From: a virus
Length of the DNA: 29,920 nt
Virus record (IMG/VR): IMGVR_UViG_3300009551_000100
Location: 1 to 29,920 of that record
Direction: 5' to 3' (one strand)
Shown: positions 8,626 to 14,970 of the stretch, piece after piece
Position numbering within the stretch: the first letter of the stretch is position 1
How the letters are laid out: each line of letters opens with the position of its first letter
Program-made: the position numbers and the translations under genes
The notes under the pieces: model-generated
What the model was told of the DNA's origin: nothing
What the model saw: the letters and a program-made list of their open reading frames with translations, nothing else
Databases searched by the model: none

Positions 8626-10002
8626 ATGCCAGAATCGATATTTGATCTTTTGGATGATGATATTAAGCCAGGGAAAGAGGGTTTTTTAGATGTGGCTTCT
8701 AGAGCTCCTATGCCTAATGAAAAATCATTCTTTAATGATATTGCTGATTATGGAAAGACTATAATTAAAGGCGGTATTGAAGGGTTAGGAAGATTAGGGA
8801 GAATAATGGGACCTTTGCAAGATTTTCCTGATATCACTGAAGAAGGAGAAATAATAAAGCCTAGATCTACTGAAGAACAGCTTGAGGAACAGACAAAAAA
8901 TTTAGATGTCTTATTACCTACTGTTGAAGGTGCCGTACAAAAAGGAATAAGGCGAGGGCTTAGAGAAACTCCAACGGCTTTGGCTTTCCCAGGTGCGTCA
9001 ACTTCTACTATTGGTAGATCTCTCGCAGCAGGTGGAGCGGGTCAACTGGCAGAAGAATTGGGAGCGCCTGAATGGGTTCAAACAGCAGCTGAATTTACTG
9101 CTTTTATGGGTCCTGATTTAACTAAAAAACTAATTTCTAGTGGAAGCAATAAAGAAATAATCAAAGAAGCTAGGAAAATGGGTTTGACTGATGAAGAAAT
9201 AACCCCGTTAATCCAGTCTGATTTTAAACAAAAATGGCTATCAAAAATTACTCCTAAAAGAGGCGCTACAGAAAGAGTTTTAGGTAAAACAAAAGAATCC
9301 TTAGGAACTGCCTATAAAAATTTATCTAAGTTGCCTGGTGCTAAAAATGAAATTTCAGAATTAAACAATGGAAAATTAATCAATTCGCTGAAAGAAAAAA
9401 TTGCACTTATGCCTAGAAAAGTGCAAGCCAAAGTCAATAAAGATTTTCAGGATTTACTTGGAAATAAGATAACGGGCGAAAGCCTAATGAACTTCTACTC
9501 TGATGTCAATCATAGTCTTGGTGGAAAGACTAAACAGCTATCCTTATTGAAGGGTCCTATCAAAGATGCTATAAAAACTTTATCTCCTGATCTTGCCAAA
9601 GACTTTGATACTGTCAATTTGCTATATTCAAAATATTCGAAAATAGCAGGAAAGCTAAAGCCTTCTCTGACATCGGATATTGTATCTGGAGTAGAAACTT
9701 TAGCGGCTGGAGGAGCTTTAGCATCTGCAGTAATGGGTAACCCTTATTTTTTAGGTCCAATTGCAACTAAAATTTCTTTTGGTAAATTGTCTCAGCAAAT
9801 GCTTACAAATCCTAGGTTGCAGCAAATAACAACAAAACTTGTCCAGGGGATAAATCAAAATAAATGGTATATAGTTAAGAATCTTTTGGGATTGTATGCT
9901 AGGGAAATTAAAAATGATTCTCCAGAAATGTATGATCAGCTCAAAAGCATTTCTGAAGAAGATTTGAAAGAGTTATTTAGTCAAAAAGAAGCGGGTAAAT
10001 AA
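8626..10002 (+). CDS. Putative ejection protein with hydrophobic segments (458 aa)
   Basis: Starts one base after the previous stop. Acidic N-terminus (IFDLLDDDIKPGKEGF), Gly-rich helix near 45-60, small-residue membrane-prone stretch near 115-135 (FPGASTSTIGRSLAAGGAG), a helical middle with Lys-rich repeats, then a second hydrophobic stretch near 355-375 (GVETLAAGGALASAVMGNPY) and a helical C-terminus ending in acidic residues. P22 gp16-like proteins share this shape, being stored in the capsid and entering the membrane on ejection. No peptidoglycan-hydrolase motif is visible. Last + strand gene before the convergent membrane-protein cassette. Confidence 0.6.
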   Translation: MPESIFDLLDDDIKPGKEGFLDVASRAPMPNEKSFFNDIADYGKTIIKGGIEGLGRLGRIMGPLQDFPDITEEGEIIKPRSTEEQLEEQTKNLDVLLPTVEGAVQKGIRRGLRETPTALAFPGASTSTIGRSLAAGGAGQLAEELGAPEWVQTAAEFTAFMGPDLTKKLISSGSNKEIIKEARKMGLTDEEITPLIQSDFKQKWLSKITPKRGATERVLGKTKESLGTAYKNLSKLPGAKNEISELNNGKLINSLKEKIALMPRKVQAKVNKDFQDLLGNKITGESLMNFYSDVNHSLGGKTKQLSLLKGPIKDAIKTLSPDLAKDFDTVNLLYSKYSKIAGKLKPSLTSDIVSGVETLAAGGALASAVMGNPYFLGPIATKISFGKLSQQMLTNPRLQQITTKLVQGINQNKWYIVKNLLGLYAREIKNDSPEMYDQLKSISEEDLKELFSQKEAGK

Positions 10003-10032
10003 ACCACCAAAATAAAAAACCTAAAATATAGC

Positions 10033-10263
10033 TCATTTATTTTCTCCCCTAACCCTTTCTTCAATTTTTATCATTCTTTCATGAAAATCTTTCATTTCAT
10101 CATGAATTGCCCTAACCAATTCTCTAGTTGATTCTAATTTAGCATCTACATGCCTTATGTCCGCTCTAGATTCCGATCTATTCCACAAAAATAAAGGAAT
10201 AATCATTGCTGAATTGGCAACTAATACGCCTAAAATTGTTAGTACTCCACTTGATTCACTCAT
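10033..10263 (-). CDS. Small membrane protein with charged C-terminal helix (76 aa), paralogue of the next gene
   Basis: Start chosen at 10263, whose ATG overlaps the upstream stop (ATGA) and follows GGGAAGGG; a longer reading from 10296 would overlap the neighbour by 37 bases. Residues 6-29 form one hydrophobic segment (TILGVLVANSAMIIPLFLW), followed by SRADIRHVD and a charged helix ending EMKDFHERMIKIEERVRG. Residue pattern LTILG...AN...LFLW...SR.D..H...EMK.FH.R....EE..G..K is shared with the 60-residue gene upstream, so the two are tandem duplicates. Function unknown; holin, antiholin or exclusion roles are possible. Confidence 0.7.
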   Translation of the reverse strand: MSESSGVLTILGVLVANSAMIIPLFLWNRSESRADIRHVDAKLESTRELVRAIHDEMKDFHERMIKIEERVRGENK

Positions 10264-10442
10264 TTTTTCCCTTCCCTTCTTTCTTCTAATGCACAAAGCC
10301 TACCATGAAAATTCTTCATTTCCGATTGAATAGTTTCGATTATTCTACAAGTGTGTAAGAAATCTGTTCTCGATTGCCTTACTGACCACAAGAATAAAGC
10401 CATGTTAGCGCCTAATATCGTTAAAACTTGCGTCCAATCCAT
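10260..10442 (-). CDS. Small membrane protein (60 aa), paralogue of the previous entry
   Basis: Residues 5-20 are hydrophobic (QVLTILGANMALFLW), followed by RQSRTDFLHTCRIIETIQSE and a terminal charged helix with MKNFHGRLCALEERREG. It matches the 76-residue neighbour at LTILG, AN, LFLW, SR.D, H, MK.FH.R and EER. Starts inside the upstream gene (38-base overlap) with a modest GAGA ribosome site, and its TGA overlaps the next ATG. A minimal one-segment membrane protein with a cytoplasmic or periplasmic charged tail. Confidence 0.7.
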   Translation of the reverse strand: MDWTQVLTILGANMALFLWSVRQSRTDFLHTCRIIETIQSEMKNFHGRLCALEERREGKK

Positions 10443-10665
10443 AATTTCTCACACATTTATTTTTTATTCTATATTTAGCAAAAACATCTTCTTCGCTTTT
10501 CTTTCTAAGAGATGATGGAAATTTAATGTTACATCTTTCTTCTGTGTTTAATTTTTCATATTTTTGTTTAGAGTGTATGTACAACTCAAAGCTAATTTTA
10601 AATATTAAAATCCAAGAGAAAATTAGAAGTGTTATTAAATAAGAAATTTTAATTTTTTCTTTCAC
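10405..10665 (-). CDS. Hypothetical membrane protein, GTG start (86 aa)
   Basis: Starts with GTG at 10665, overlapping the upstream TGA (GTGA), with GGGAAGGTAGGA upstream. Lysine-rich N-terminus, then one strongly hydrophobic segment at about 8-26 (SYLITLLIFSWILIFKISF), then a polar, Lys/Arg-rich tail with two Cys. The N-terminal Lys cluster could also act as an uncleaved signal anchor. No family recognised. The tail lacks the MK.FH.R signature of the two paralogues downstream. Confidence 0.6.
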   Translation of the reverse strand: MKEKIKISYLITLLIFSWILIFKISFELYIHSKQKYEKLNTEERCNIKFPSSLRKKSEEDVFAKYRIKNKCVRNYGLDASFNDIRR

Positions 10666-10892
10666 TTCCTACCTTCCCTAACTTCTTTCATAATTTCTAC
10701 GTACATTTGGTACAGTTGATCAATCCTAGCCATTTGCGCATCGACCCTTGCTGTTTCTGCATCAAGTCTATCGTGTATTGCATTGGTGTCGTTTTTTATC
10801 TCTCTACGAAAATAAAACGTTGATCCTACTACAGTAAATATGATGGAAGCAGTTTGTATCCATTGCTCTAAATGTACCCATGTTTCATTCAT
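10662..10892 (-). CDS. Small membrane protein with coiled-coil tail (76 aa)
   Basis: GAGGGGGAAATC precedes ATG 10892. Residues about 12-28 form a membrane segment (IQTASIIFTVVGSTFYF), followed by RREIKND and a heptad-patterned helix IHDRLDAETARVDAQMARID, ending EVREGRK. The overall plan (short N-terminus, one segment, long charged helix) is that of the other genes in this cassette and resembles the plan of phage i-spanins, though the order of charges and short length leave that open. Confidence 0.7.
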   Translation of the reverse strand: MNETWVHLEQWIQTASIIFTVVGSTFYFRREIKNDTNAIHDRLDAETARVDAQMARIDQLYQMYVEIMKEVREGRK

Positions 10893-11167
10893 GATTTCCC
10901 CCTCAAAGCAGCTTCGTTTATTTTTTTTCTTTCTTCTTCATTCTTAATCGCTGGAACAACATCATTTATTATAGTTAACCCTAAATACTTTACACCCTCA
11001 ATTCCTACTGTTTCATTAGTAAGATTAAGTATTGCTGTAAAATATGCGTCTACTGCTAAAACCAGGCTGATGTTGTTTTTTTCTGAAAATTTTAAAATGT
11101 TTTTGCATACTTCATTTAAAAAATATCCTTTTTTTTCTAGATATTCTTCTTCGCTTATTTCACTCAT
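10889..11167 (-). CDS. Hypothetical helical protein (92 aa)
   Basis: Start chosen at 11167, giving a short overlap with the 51-residue gene upstream; the reading from 11194 lacks a ribosome site. Acidic N-terminus (SEISEEEYLEKKGYF), then two moderately hydrophobic helices around 38-55 (ISLVLAVDAYFTAILNL) and 62-75 (GVKYLGLTIINDVV), then a Lys/Glu tail. Its TGA overlaps the next ATG. It may be soluble and helical rather than membrane-inserted. Not recognised. Confidence 0.6.
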   Translation of the reverse strand: MSEISEEEYLEKKGYFLNEVCKNILKFSEKNNISLVLAVDAYFTAILNLTNETVGIEGVKYLGLTIINDVVPAIKNEEERKKINEAALRGKS

Positions 11168-11315
11168 GCTTTTCTTTTGCCTTTTCTGAAGCATCCATCA
11201 TCATAATCTCTGTCTTAATAGCTGCTACATCTTGCTCCATCCTATCAAGCTTTTGATGCTCTTTATGTCCCAGAATTAGCAAGATTCCTGATAGTAAAAC
11301 TAATATTGCTGTCAT
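11160..11315 (-). CDS. Membrane microprotein (51 aa)
   Basis: Short frame opening the - strand cassette. AAGGAG sits eight bases before ATG 11315. Residues 2-15 are uniformly hydrophobic (TAILVLLSGILLIL), followed by GHKEHQKLDRMEQDVAAIKT, an amphipathic charged helix with heptad spacing, and a Met-rich, Lys/Glu-rich end. Stop overlaps the next start by eight bases. Too short for most gene finders; the ribosome site, coupling and shared plan with its neighbours support it. Confidence 0.7.
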   Translation of the reverse strand: MTAILVLLSGILLILGHKEHQKLDRMEQDVAAIKTEIMMMDASEKAKEKHE

Positions 11316-11339
11316 TTTCTGTCTCCTTGTTGACTAGAT

Positions 11340-11367
11340 TTGTTACTTGTGTTACCTTAGATACAAT
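11340..11367 (+). promoter_or_regulatory. Candidate promoter for the terminase transcript
   Basis: TTGTTA (11340-11345) and TACAAT (11362-11367) are 16 bases apart and lie just ahead of the first + strand gene of the terminase group. A further TTGACT lies at 11330-11335 but is too far from this -10. Confidence 0.5.
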
Positions 11368-11380
11368 ATATCAACACAAG
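11346..11380. promoter_or_regulatory. Inverted repeat around the terminase promoter -10
   Basis: CTTGTGTT at 11346-11353 and AACACAAG at 11373-11380 are perfect inverted 8-mers with 19 bases between; the candidate -10 lies inside. The same half-sites flank the -10 of the promoter at 20753-20782. Confidence 0.4.
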
Positions 11381-11386
11381 GAATTA

Positions 11387-11617
11387 ATGTCAATGGCAAT
11401 GATCAAAGAACGCGTACATAAGTACTGTACAACATATCAAGTGATGATTCGACGCAAGGGTTGTCCTACATTTTGCCTCACATTTGATGACTATGATGAG
11501 GCTAAGGAATGGATTCTTGAACATGAGCCTAAATATGTCGCTAATCCGGATAAATATATTAAGATTATGGAGAAGAGAAGAAGGTATGCATTAAGGCAAA
11601 GAGGGTGGAATGAATGA
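11387..11617 (+). CDS. Small protein resembling an integrase arm-type DNA-binding domain (76 aa)
   Basis: Start at ATG 11387 (AAGGA five bases upstream), although ATG 11393 or 11399 would also work; the longer frame from 11306 runs through the promoter. The segment YQVMIRRKGCPTFCLTFDDY, then DEAKEWILEHE, has the strand-strand-strand-helix pattern of arm-binding (AP2-like) domains at the N-terminus of tyrosine recombinases, but here it stands alone, followed by a basic helix (IKIMEKRRRYALRQRG). Could be a small DNA-binding or regulatory protein of the packaging transcript. Family resemblance by eye only. Confidence 0.65.
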   Translation: MSMAMIKERVHKYCTTYQVMIRRKGCPTFCLTFDDYDEAKEWILEHEPKYVANPDKYIKIMEKRRRYALRQRGWNE

Positions 11618-11656
11618 GTTATATTAAGTTATATATAGTTATAGTGGGATATATGT

Positions 11657-12940
11657 ATGGCATATGACAAACCACTCGCCCCAAAACAACTGCAATTTAT
11701 CCTTGAATCAACCAAAAAATGGAACATAGCTCATGGATCAGTACGCACAGGAAAAACGGTTTGTACGCTTATTCGATTCATGCAAGCCTGCTGGGAATGC
11801 CCTGACAACCAACTATTTATGGTCGGTTACACATCTGATACAATCTATGATAATGCCATTAGGCTGCTTTTGGAGTCCGAACAATTATCCATTTTTCGTC
11901 CATATCTCACCTGGTTTGCAGGAAAGAGAGAACTTCGTTTCGGAGATAAGGTTATATCGACTCTTGGGGCGAAAGATGAGGGGCATCTCGGTAAGTTTCA
12001 AGGACTCACGATGTCTGTTGTATATTGTGACGAGATAACTTTATATCCAACGTCAATTATTAATATGATAGATACACGACTATCAAATCCTCATAGCATT
12101 GCATTTGCAACATGCAACCCCAAACAACCTAAACACATTATGAAGGAATGGATAGATAAAGCAGATGACGGAGACCCTAACTATTACGCTTTACATTATG
12201 TTTTGGACGATAATGTATTTCTTACCAAAGAATATAAGGACCGCATTAAGCATAGTTCGGCTGGCATTTTTTATAAACGTAATGTGCTGGGTTTGTGGTG
12301 TCTTGCAGAGGGAGCAATTTTTGAGTTTTTTGATCCTGCTTTGCATGTCTTATGCCGTCCTCCTTGTTCGGCAGAATATTGGATCGCTGGAATAGATTAC
12401 GGCACAAACAATCCATTTTGCTGTCTTTTGATTGGTGTATCTACAGGGAGATATACGCAAACAGGTAAACGTATATGGGTCGAAAAAGAATATTATTGGG
12501 ATCATAAGAAGAAAGGTAGGCAAAAAACTAACAGCGAGCTAGCTGATGACGTTCAAAAGTTTTTGGAAGATTATCCGGTTAGAAAAGTATATATTGACCC
12601 AAGCGCAGCATCTTTTGAATTAGAATTACGGCGTGCCGGTTTGCCCGTTATACATGCTGATAATGATGTAGAAAAAGGAATACAGATCATGACAGATTTA
12701 ATGTATAAGGGCGTATTGAGTGTTCTAGATTGCTGTCCAAATTTGATAAATGAGATCGAAGGATACGTATGGGACCCAAAACTAGGTGAAAAAGGCGTCG
12801 ACGCACCATTGAAGAGGGATGACCACGCAATCGACAGTTTACGCTACGCGGTATGTACGCATAAAGTCACAGAGTATAATCCGTATGAAGATGACAATAA
12901 AGGAAGATTTAGGAATAGATATGACCCATTCGGAAGATGA
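11657..12940 (+). CDS. terL: Terminase large subunit (427 aa)
   Basis: DNA-packaging motor and headful nuclease. Walker A at residues 27-34 (GSVRTGKT), Walker B at 121-126 (VVYCDE with catalytic Glu126), coupling motif ending CNP at 153-155. The C-terminal RNase H-like nuclease shows GIDYGTNNP (Asp247), a second acidic strand in VRKVYIDPSAASF and DDHAIDSLRYA at 388-398 (Asp393). Length is normal for the PBSX/P22-type terminases. The ribosome site is weak (GTGGG at long spacing). The usual partner, a TerS-like gene, is encoded on the opposite strand just beyond two small genes. Confidence 0.95.
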   Translation: MAYDKPLAPKQLQFILESTKKWNIAHGSVRTGKTVCTLIRFMQACWECPDNQLFMVGYTSDTIYDNAIRLLLESEQLSIFRPYLTWFAGKRELRFGDKVISTLGAKDEGHLGKFQGLTMSVVYCDEITLYPTSIINMIDTRLSNPHSIAFATCNPKQPKHIMKEWIDKADDGDPNYYALHYVLDDNVFLTKEYKDRIKHSSAGIFYKRNVLGLWCLAEGAIFEFFDPALHVLCRPPCSAEYWIAGIDYGTNNPFCCLLIGVSTGRYTQTGKRIWVEKEYYWDHKKKGRQKTNSELADDVQKFLEDYPVRKVYIDPSAASFELELRRAGLPVIHADNDVEKGIQIMTDLMYKGVLSVLDCCPNLINEIEGYVWDPKLGEKGVDAPLKRDDHAIDSLRYAVCTHKVTEYNPYEDDNKGRFRNRYDPFGR

Positions 12941-13115
12941 TGATATACTTTGGGATAATTGCTCTAATTGCGGAGAAAAAATAAAGAAGATGAGGTTTTT
13001 TTTGAAAATTAATAATCTAGAAACTTTTGAAGAACTACAAAGGGAATATTTTTGCTCTACTGAATGCCTAATGAAATGGTCGACTGAAGAACATGAGGTA
13101 CCAGTTGAGAAATAG
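12921..13115 (+). CDS. Small Cys-rich putative zinc-binding protein (64 aa)
   Basis: Start at ATG 12921 with AGGAAT upstream, inside the last 20 bases of terL in another frame. Acidic N-terminus (THSEDDDILWDN), then CSNCGEKIKK and, about 30 residues on, YFCSTECLMKW. The two Cys pairs (C-x2-C and C-x3-C) fit a single zinc site, and the CSTEC..KW end resembles treble-clef or MYM-type fingers. Coupled to terL and to the next gene, so probably expressed with packaging genes. Function unknown. Confidence 0.7.
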   Translation: MTHSEDDDILWDNCSNCGEKIKKMRFFLKINNLETFEELQREYFCSTECLMKWSTEEHEVPVEK

Positions 13116-13482
13116 AGCCAAATGCAAAATCTGCAAAGACATCATAGAATCTCTACAGAAAAACGATCACGTGTCTTGTAAATGCGATCAAATTAGCGTA
13201 TTCGGAGGCGAATCTTTATGCTGTCAAGCTAAAGACTGGGGTAATTTCATCCGAATAGACGATAATGGGAATGAGGTATTACCGACGATAGTTGACCCTG
13301 AGCCAAAGCGTAAGCCGACTAGAATTGAACTTATTGCAATGTTAGATGAGATGATTAAGTCTATTGAGGCATTGCCTGATCAGGCGATGATCGTGAGTAT
13401 CAATCAGTATGATTTTTACTCACTGCTTGTGTTGTTATCTTCTTTGTTTAAGTCAGAAGAATTGGATAAAGATTCAGTTTGA
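13093..13482 (+). CDS. DUF7695-like zinc-ribbon protein (129 aa)
   Basis: The N-terminus RNRAKCKICKDIIESLQKND, then VSCKCDQISVFGG, matches a phage family in which RNRAxCxxCxDxIES...CxCG...VDGG is conserved (DUF7695, recalled by pattern). Followed by a linker and a helical C-terminus (ELIAMLDEMIKSIEALPDQA, YDFYSLLVLLSSLF). It overlaps the previous gene by 23 bases, and its last 67 bases run antisense to the 3' end of the TerS-like gene. Function unknown. Confidence 0.75.
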   Translation: MRYQLRNRAKCKICKDIIESLQKNDHVSCKCDQISVFGGESLCCQAKDWGNFIRIDDNGNEVLPTIVDPEPKRKPTRIELIAMLDEMIKSIEALPDQAMIVSINQYDFYSLLVLLSSLFKSEELDKDSV

Positions 13483-13865
13483 TTTTGTTTTTCTTTTAAC
13501 ATTTCAACGAAAGCATCCATTTTATCAACATCTTGTTGAGTTAGTTCAATGCTAGTTCCGTCTTTTTGTTGCAGATATTGTTTACCTAGCCATACTTGCA
13601 TTTGTGGATTTCCTGCCATTGCTTTTTTAAATTGGGCAGCTCTTAATAAACTAAGTCCTTTACTCAGTTGTGTGGATGCATATAACGTAAATGTTGTTCC
13701 CGTATGCTCTTTCACACGATCGTAAAAGGTTTGTTCATGCATGTTGAAGTGACCAGCTATTTCTTTACCAGTACATTGCGATTCTAAAAGTCTATCTACT
13801 AATTCCCAGTCAATTGGTTTTTGTTTTCTTCCAAACTTTGTTTCTACTAAAATATCTACTGTCAT
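13416..13865 (-). CDS. TerS-like HTH protein, putative small terminase subunit (149 aa)
   Basis: N-terminal helix-turn-helix at about 18-50 (IDWELVDRLLESQCTGKEIA, HFNMHEQTFYDRVKE), then LRAAQFKKAMAGNPQMQVWL, GKQYLQQKDG and a charged tail. The LR..Q...A..GN..M..WLGKQYL.QKD pattern is common in phage proteins annotated as small terminase or DNA-binding proteins encoded near terL. A small terminase binds pac DNA and hands it to the large subunit. Here it is convergent with, not upstream of, terL. Starts by ATGA overlap with the paralogue upstream. Confidence 0.7.
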   Translation of the reverse strand: MTVDILVETKFGRKQKPIDWELVDRLLESQCTGKEIAGHFNMHEQTFYDRVKEHTGTTFTLYASTQLSKGLSLLRAAQFKKAMAGNPQMQVWLGKQYLQQKDGTSIELTQQDVDKMDAFVEMLKEKQNQTESLSNSSDLNKEDNNTSSE

Positions 13866-14089
13866 AAATATTTCATTATTCTTTTTAAAATTGCTTCTTT
13901 GTTTTTCTCTAATAAAATCATACTTGAATAATCACAAAAACATTTACCATATTTTCTAGTCATTTTATGTGTTAAGGTTATTCGATGAATTCCAAATATT
14001 TCTGCTATTTCTTTACACTTTTTCTTTTCAAGAATAAGTTCATCCAGTTTTTGCCAATCAATAGGTATTTCCTTAAAATATTCTATCAT
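13862..14089 (-). CDS. Short HTH paralogue of the TerS-like protein (75 aa)
   Basis: IPIDWQKLDELILEKKKCKE, then IAEIFGIHRITLTHKMTRKY and a GKCFCDYSSMILLEKNKEAI tail align with the N-terminal half of the 149-residue neighbour (shared IDW, LD.L, KEIA, F, H, T, G..F..Y.S). It ends before the WLGKQYL segment, so it is an HTH-only copy. It could compete with or modulate the full-length protein, or be a separate regulator. ATG overlaps the next gene's start region by ATGA. Confidence 0.7.
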   Translation of the reverse strand: MIEYFKEIPIDWQKLDELILEKKKCKEIAEIFGIHRITLTHKMTRKYGKCFCDYSSMILLEKNKEAILKRIMKYL

Positions 14090-14092
14090 TAA

Positions 14093-14227
14093 TTAGCATT
14101 TCCCTTTCTTAGCCATCTTCCCTTTTTCTACCAAAGCATCTCTTGCCTTATCCTTAGACAAAATACGTCTAGTGTCTTTTTCAACGGCTTTTTCTTTCTT
14201 CAAAAGTTTCTTATACTCTTTATCCAT
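14093..14227 (-). CDS. Lysine-rich microprotein (44 aa)
   Basis: Short frame three bases upstream of the HTH paralogue, same strand, with AGAGAA before ATG 14227. Eighteen of 44 residues are Lys or Arg (EYKKLLKKEKAVEKD, then TRRILSKDKARDALVEKGK) and the end is KMAKKGKC. Helical and basic, so nucleic-acid contact is possible. Support is the tight spacing and clean frame; no family known. Confidence 0.45.
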   Translation of the reverse strand: MDKEYKKLLKKEKAVEKDTRRILSKDKARDALVEKGKMAKKGKC

Positions 14228-14238
14228 AAATTCTCTTT

Positions 14239-14266
14239 TTGTCAATCACATTTATGTTGCAATAAT
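14239..14266 (+). promoter_or_regulatory. Candidate promoter for a short + strand transcript
   Basis: TTGTCA (14239-14244) and AATAAT (14261-14266), each one base from consensus, are 16 bases apart. No + strand gene follows, only a hairpin with a T-rich tail about 80 bases on. Confidence 0.4.
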
Positions 14267-14272
14267 AACAAA

Positions 14273-14350
14273 CAATGCACAATAGTGACATTATTCATCA
14301 ATGCGTCCTTGTTAGCGTCGCCCCTAGCATAGTGTTAGGGGCGTTTCTTT
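14273..14350 (+). ncRNA. Candidate small RNA antisense to the 3' end of the ParB-like gene
   Basis: The interval from the predicted start after the 14261-14266 element to the terminator at 14319-14350 contains no open frame of note. A transcript of about 78 bases would overlap the last 16 bases of the ParB-like gene, including its stop. The alternative is that only the terminator is real and it stops read-through from the terminase operon. Confidence 0.3.
14319..14350 (+). terminator. Hairpin terminator on the + strand
   Basis: CGCCCCTA (14319-14326) pairs with TAGGGGCG (14336-14343), extended by a G-T pair and CA/TG inside, followed by TTTCTTT. The T tail is on the + strand only. The - strand ParB-like gene ends with its stop codon in this stem. 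Confidence 0.6.
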
Positions 14351-14808
14351 ATCTTTTGACCGCAAGACTCACATTTTTCGCACTTAGGCTTTTCTTCATC
14401 TTCTTCATCGGTATCATTTATGTCAATCTCAAGTTCTTGTGGAGTAAAACCTACTTCGAGTAATAAATCAACATCCCAGCAATCGCCAAGCACGTCAAAG
14501 TCCCAATCGCCGCTAATACGATTTGAAATAAGTACATACTTTTTCCTCTCTTCATCAGTTAGAGGACGGTTCGGTACTCGCACATCTATTAATCCTTTAT
14601 GACCCATTTTCTTTAGGGCCCTAACGCGCATATGTCCGGCGAGTATCGTATTGTCTGCGTCAACTGCTATGATCTCGACGTAGCCAAAATCAGTCAAGCT
14701 TTTTTTTAATCTTTCAAAATCGTTTTCATGGATCTGTCGAGGATTATGTTCAAATTCTTTAAGTGCAGATATTTTTCTTTGTTGAGTGGTCCAAGTAAGA
14801 TCAGTCAT
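14335..14808 (-). CDS. ParB/Srx-fold nuclease-domain protein with Cys-rich tail (157 aa)
   Basis: Residues 14-75 carry the ParB-type fold signature: EFEHNPRQI (Asn-Pro-Arg 22-24), a middle GYVEIIAVDADN and ILAGHMRVRALKKMG (58-69) that forms the nucleotide-binding loop in the family. The remainder includes RKKYVLISNRISGDWDFD and an acidic stretch (NDTDEEDEEKPK) followed by CEKCESCGQKIKK, three Cys in a zinc-ribbon-like spacing. Phages often carry this domain alone or fused to a DNA methylase; here there is no methylase. Possible roles are DNA binding, nicking or transcription control. Coupled to the 45-residue gene upstream by ATGA. Confidence 0.75.
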   Translation of the reverse strand: MTDLTWTTQQRKISALKEFEHNPRQIHENDFERLKKSLTDFGYVEIIAVDADNTILAGHMRVRALKKMGHKGLIDVRVPNRPLTDEERKKYVLISNRISGDWDFDVLGDCWDVDLLLEVGFTPQELEIDINDTDEEDEEKPKCEKCESCGQKIKKRP

Positions 14809-14942
14809 CTATCAATTTCCGTGATTTCGCCATTATGTATGATGGTGATCTTATTTTTTGTGACTTCAATCACTGAATCATTAGGGATGGTATAAGTATT
14901 ACAACCAATCACGATCCTTATTTGATCATCTCCAAATAACAT
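14805..14942 (-). CDS. Small beta-rich protein (45 aa)
   Basis: ATG 14942 to a TGA that overlaps the ParB-like ATG (ATGA). The sequence alternates hydrophobic and polar residues (DQIRIVIGCNTYTIP, then SVIEVTKNKITIIHNGE), predicting four short strands, perhaps a small barrel. The ribosome site is weak. The coupling and codon pattern are the main support. No family recognised. Confidence 0.5.
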   Translation of the reverse strand: MLFGDDQIRIVIGCNTYTIPNDSVIEVTKNKITIIHNGEITEIDR

Positions 14943-14970
14943 AAAAAACACTCGTCATACAACTTTGGCC

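Noticed and set aside
10872-11189. + strand 105-residue frame with hydrophobic start
   Set aside because: It is the complement of the 92-residue - strand gene, which has coupling and acidic codon use typical of a real gene; the + frame has no ribosome site.
11306-11386. N-terminal extension of the arm-like protein
   Set aside because: It covers the promoter, the inverted repeat and the ribosome site of ATG 11387.
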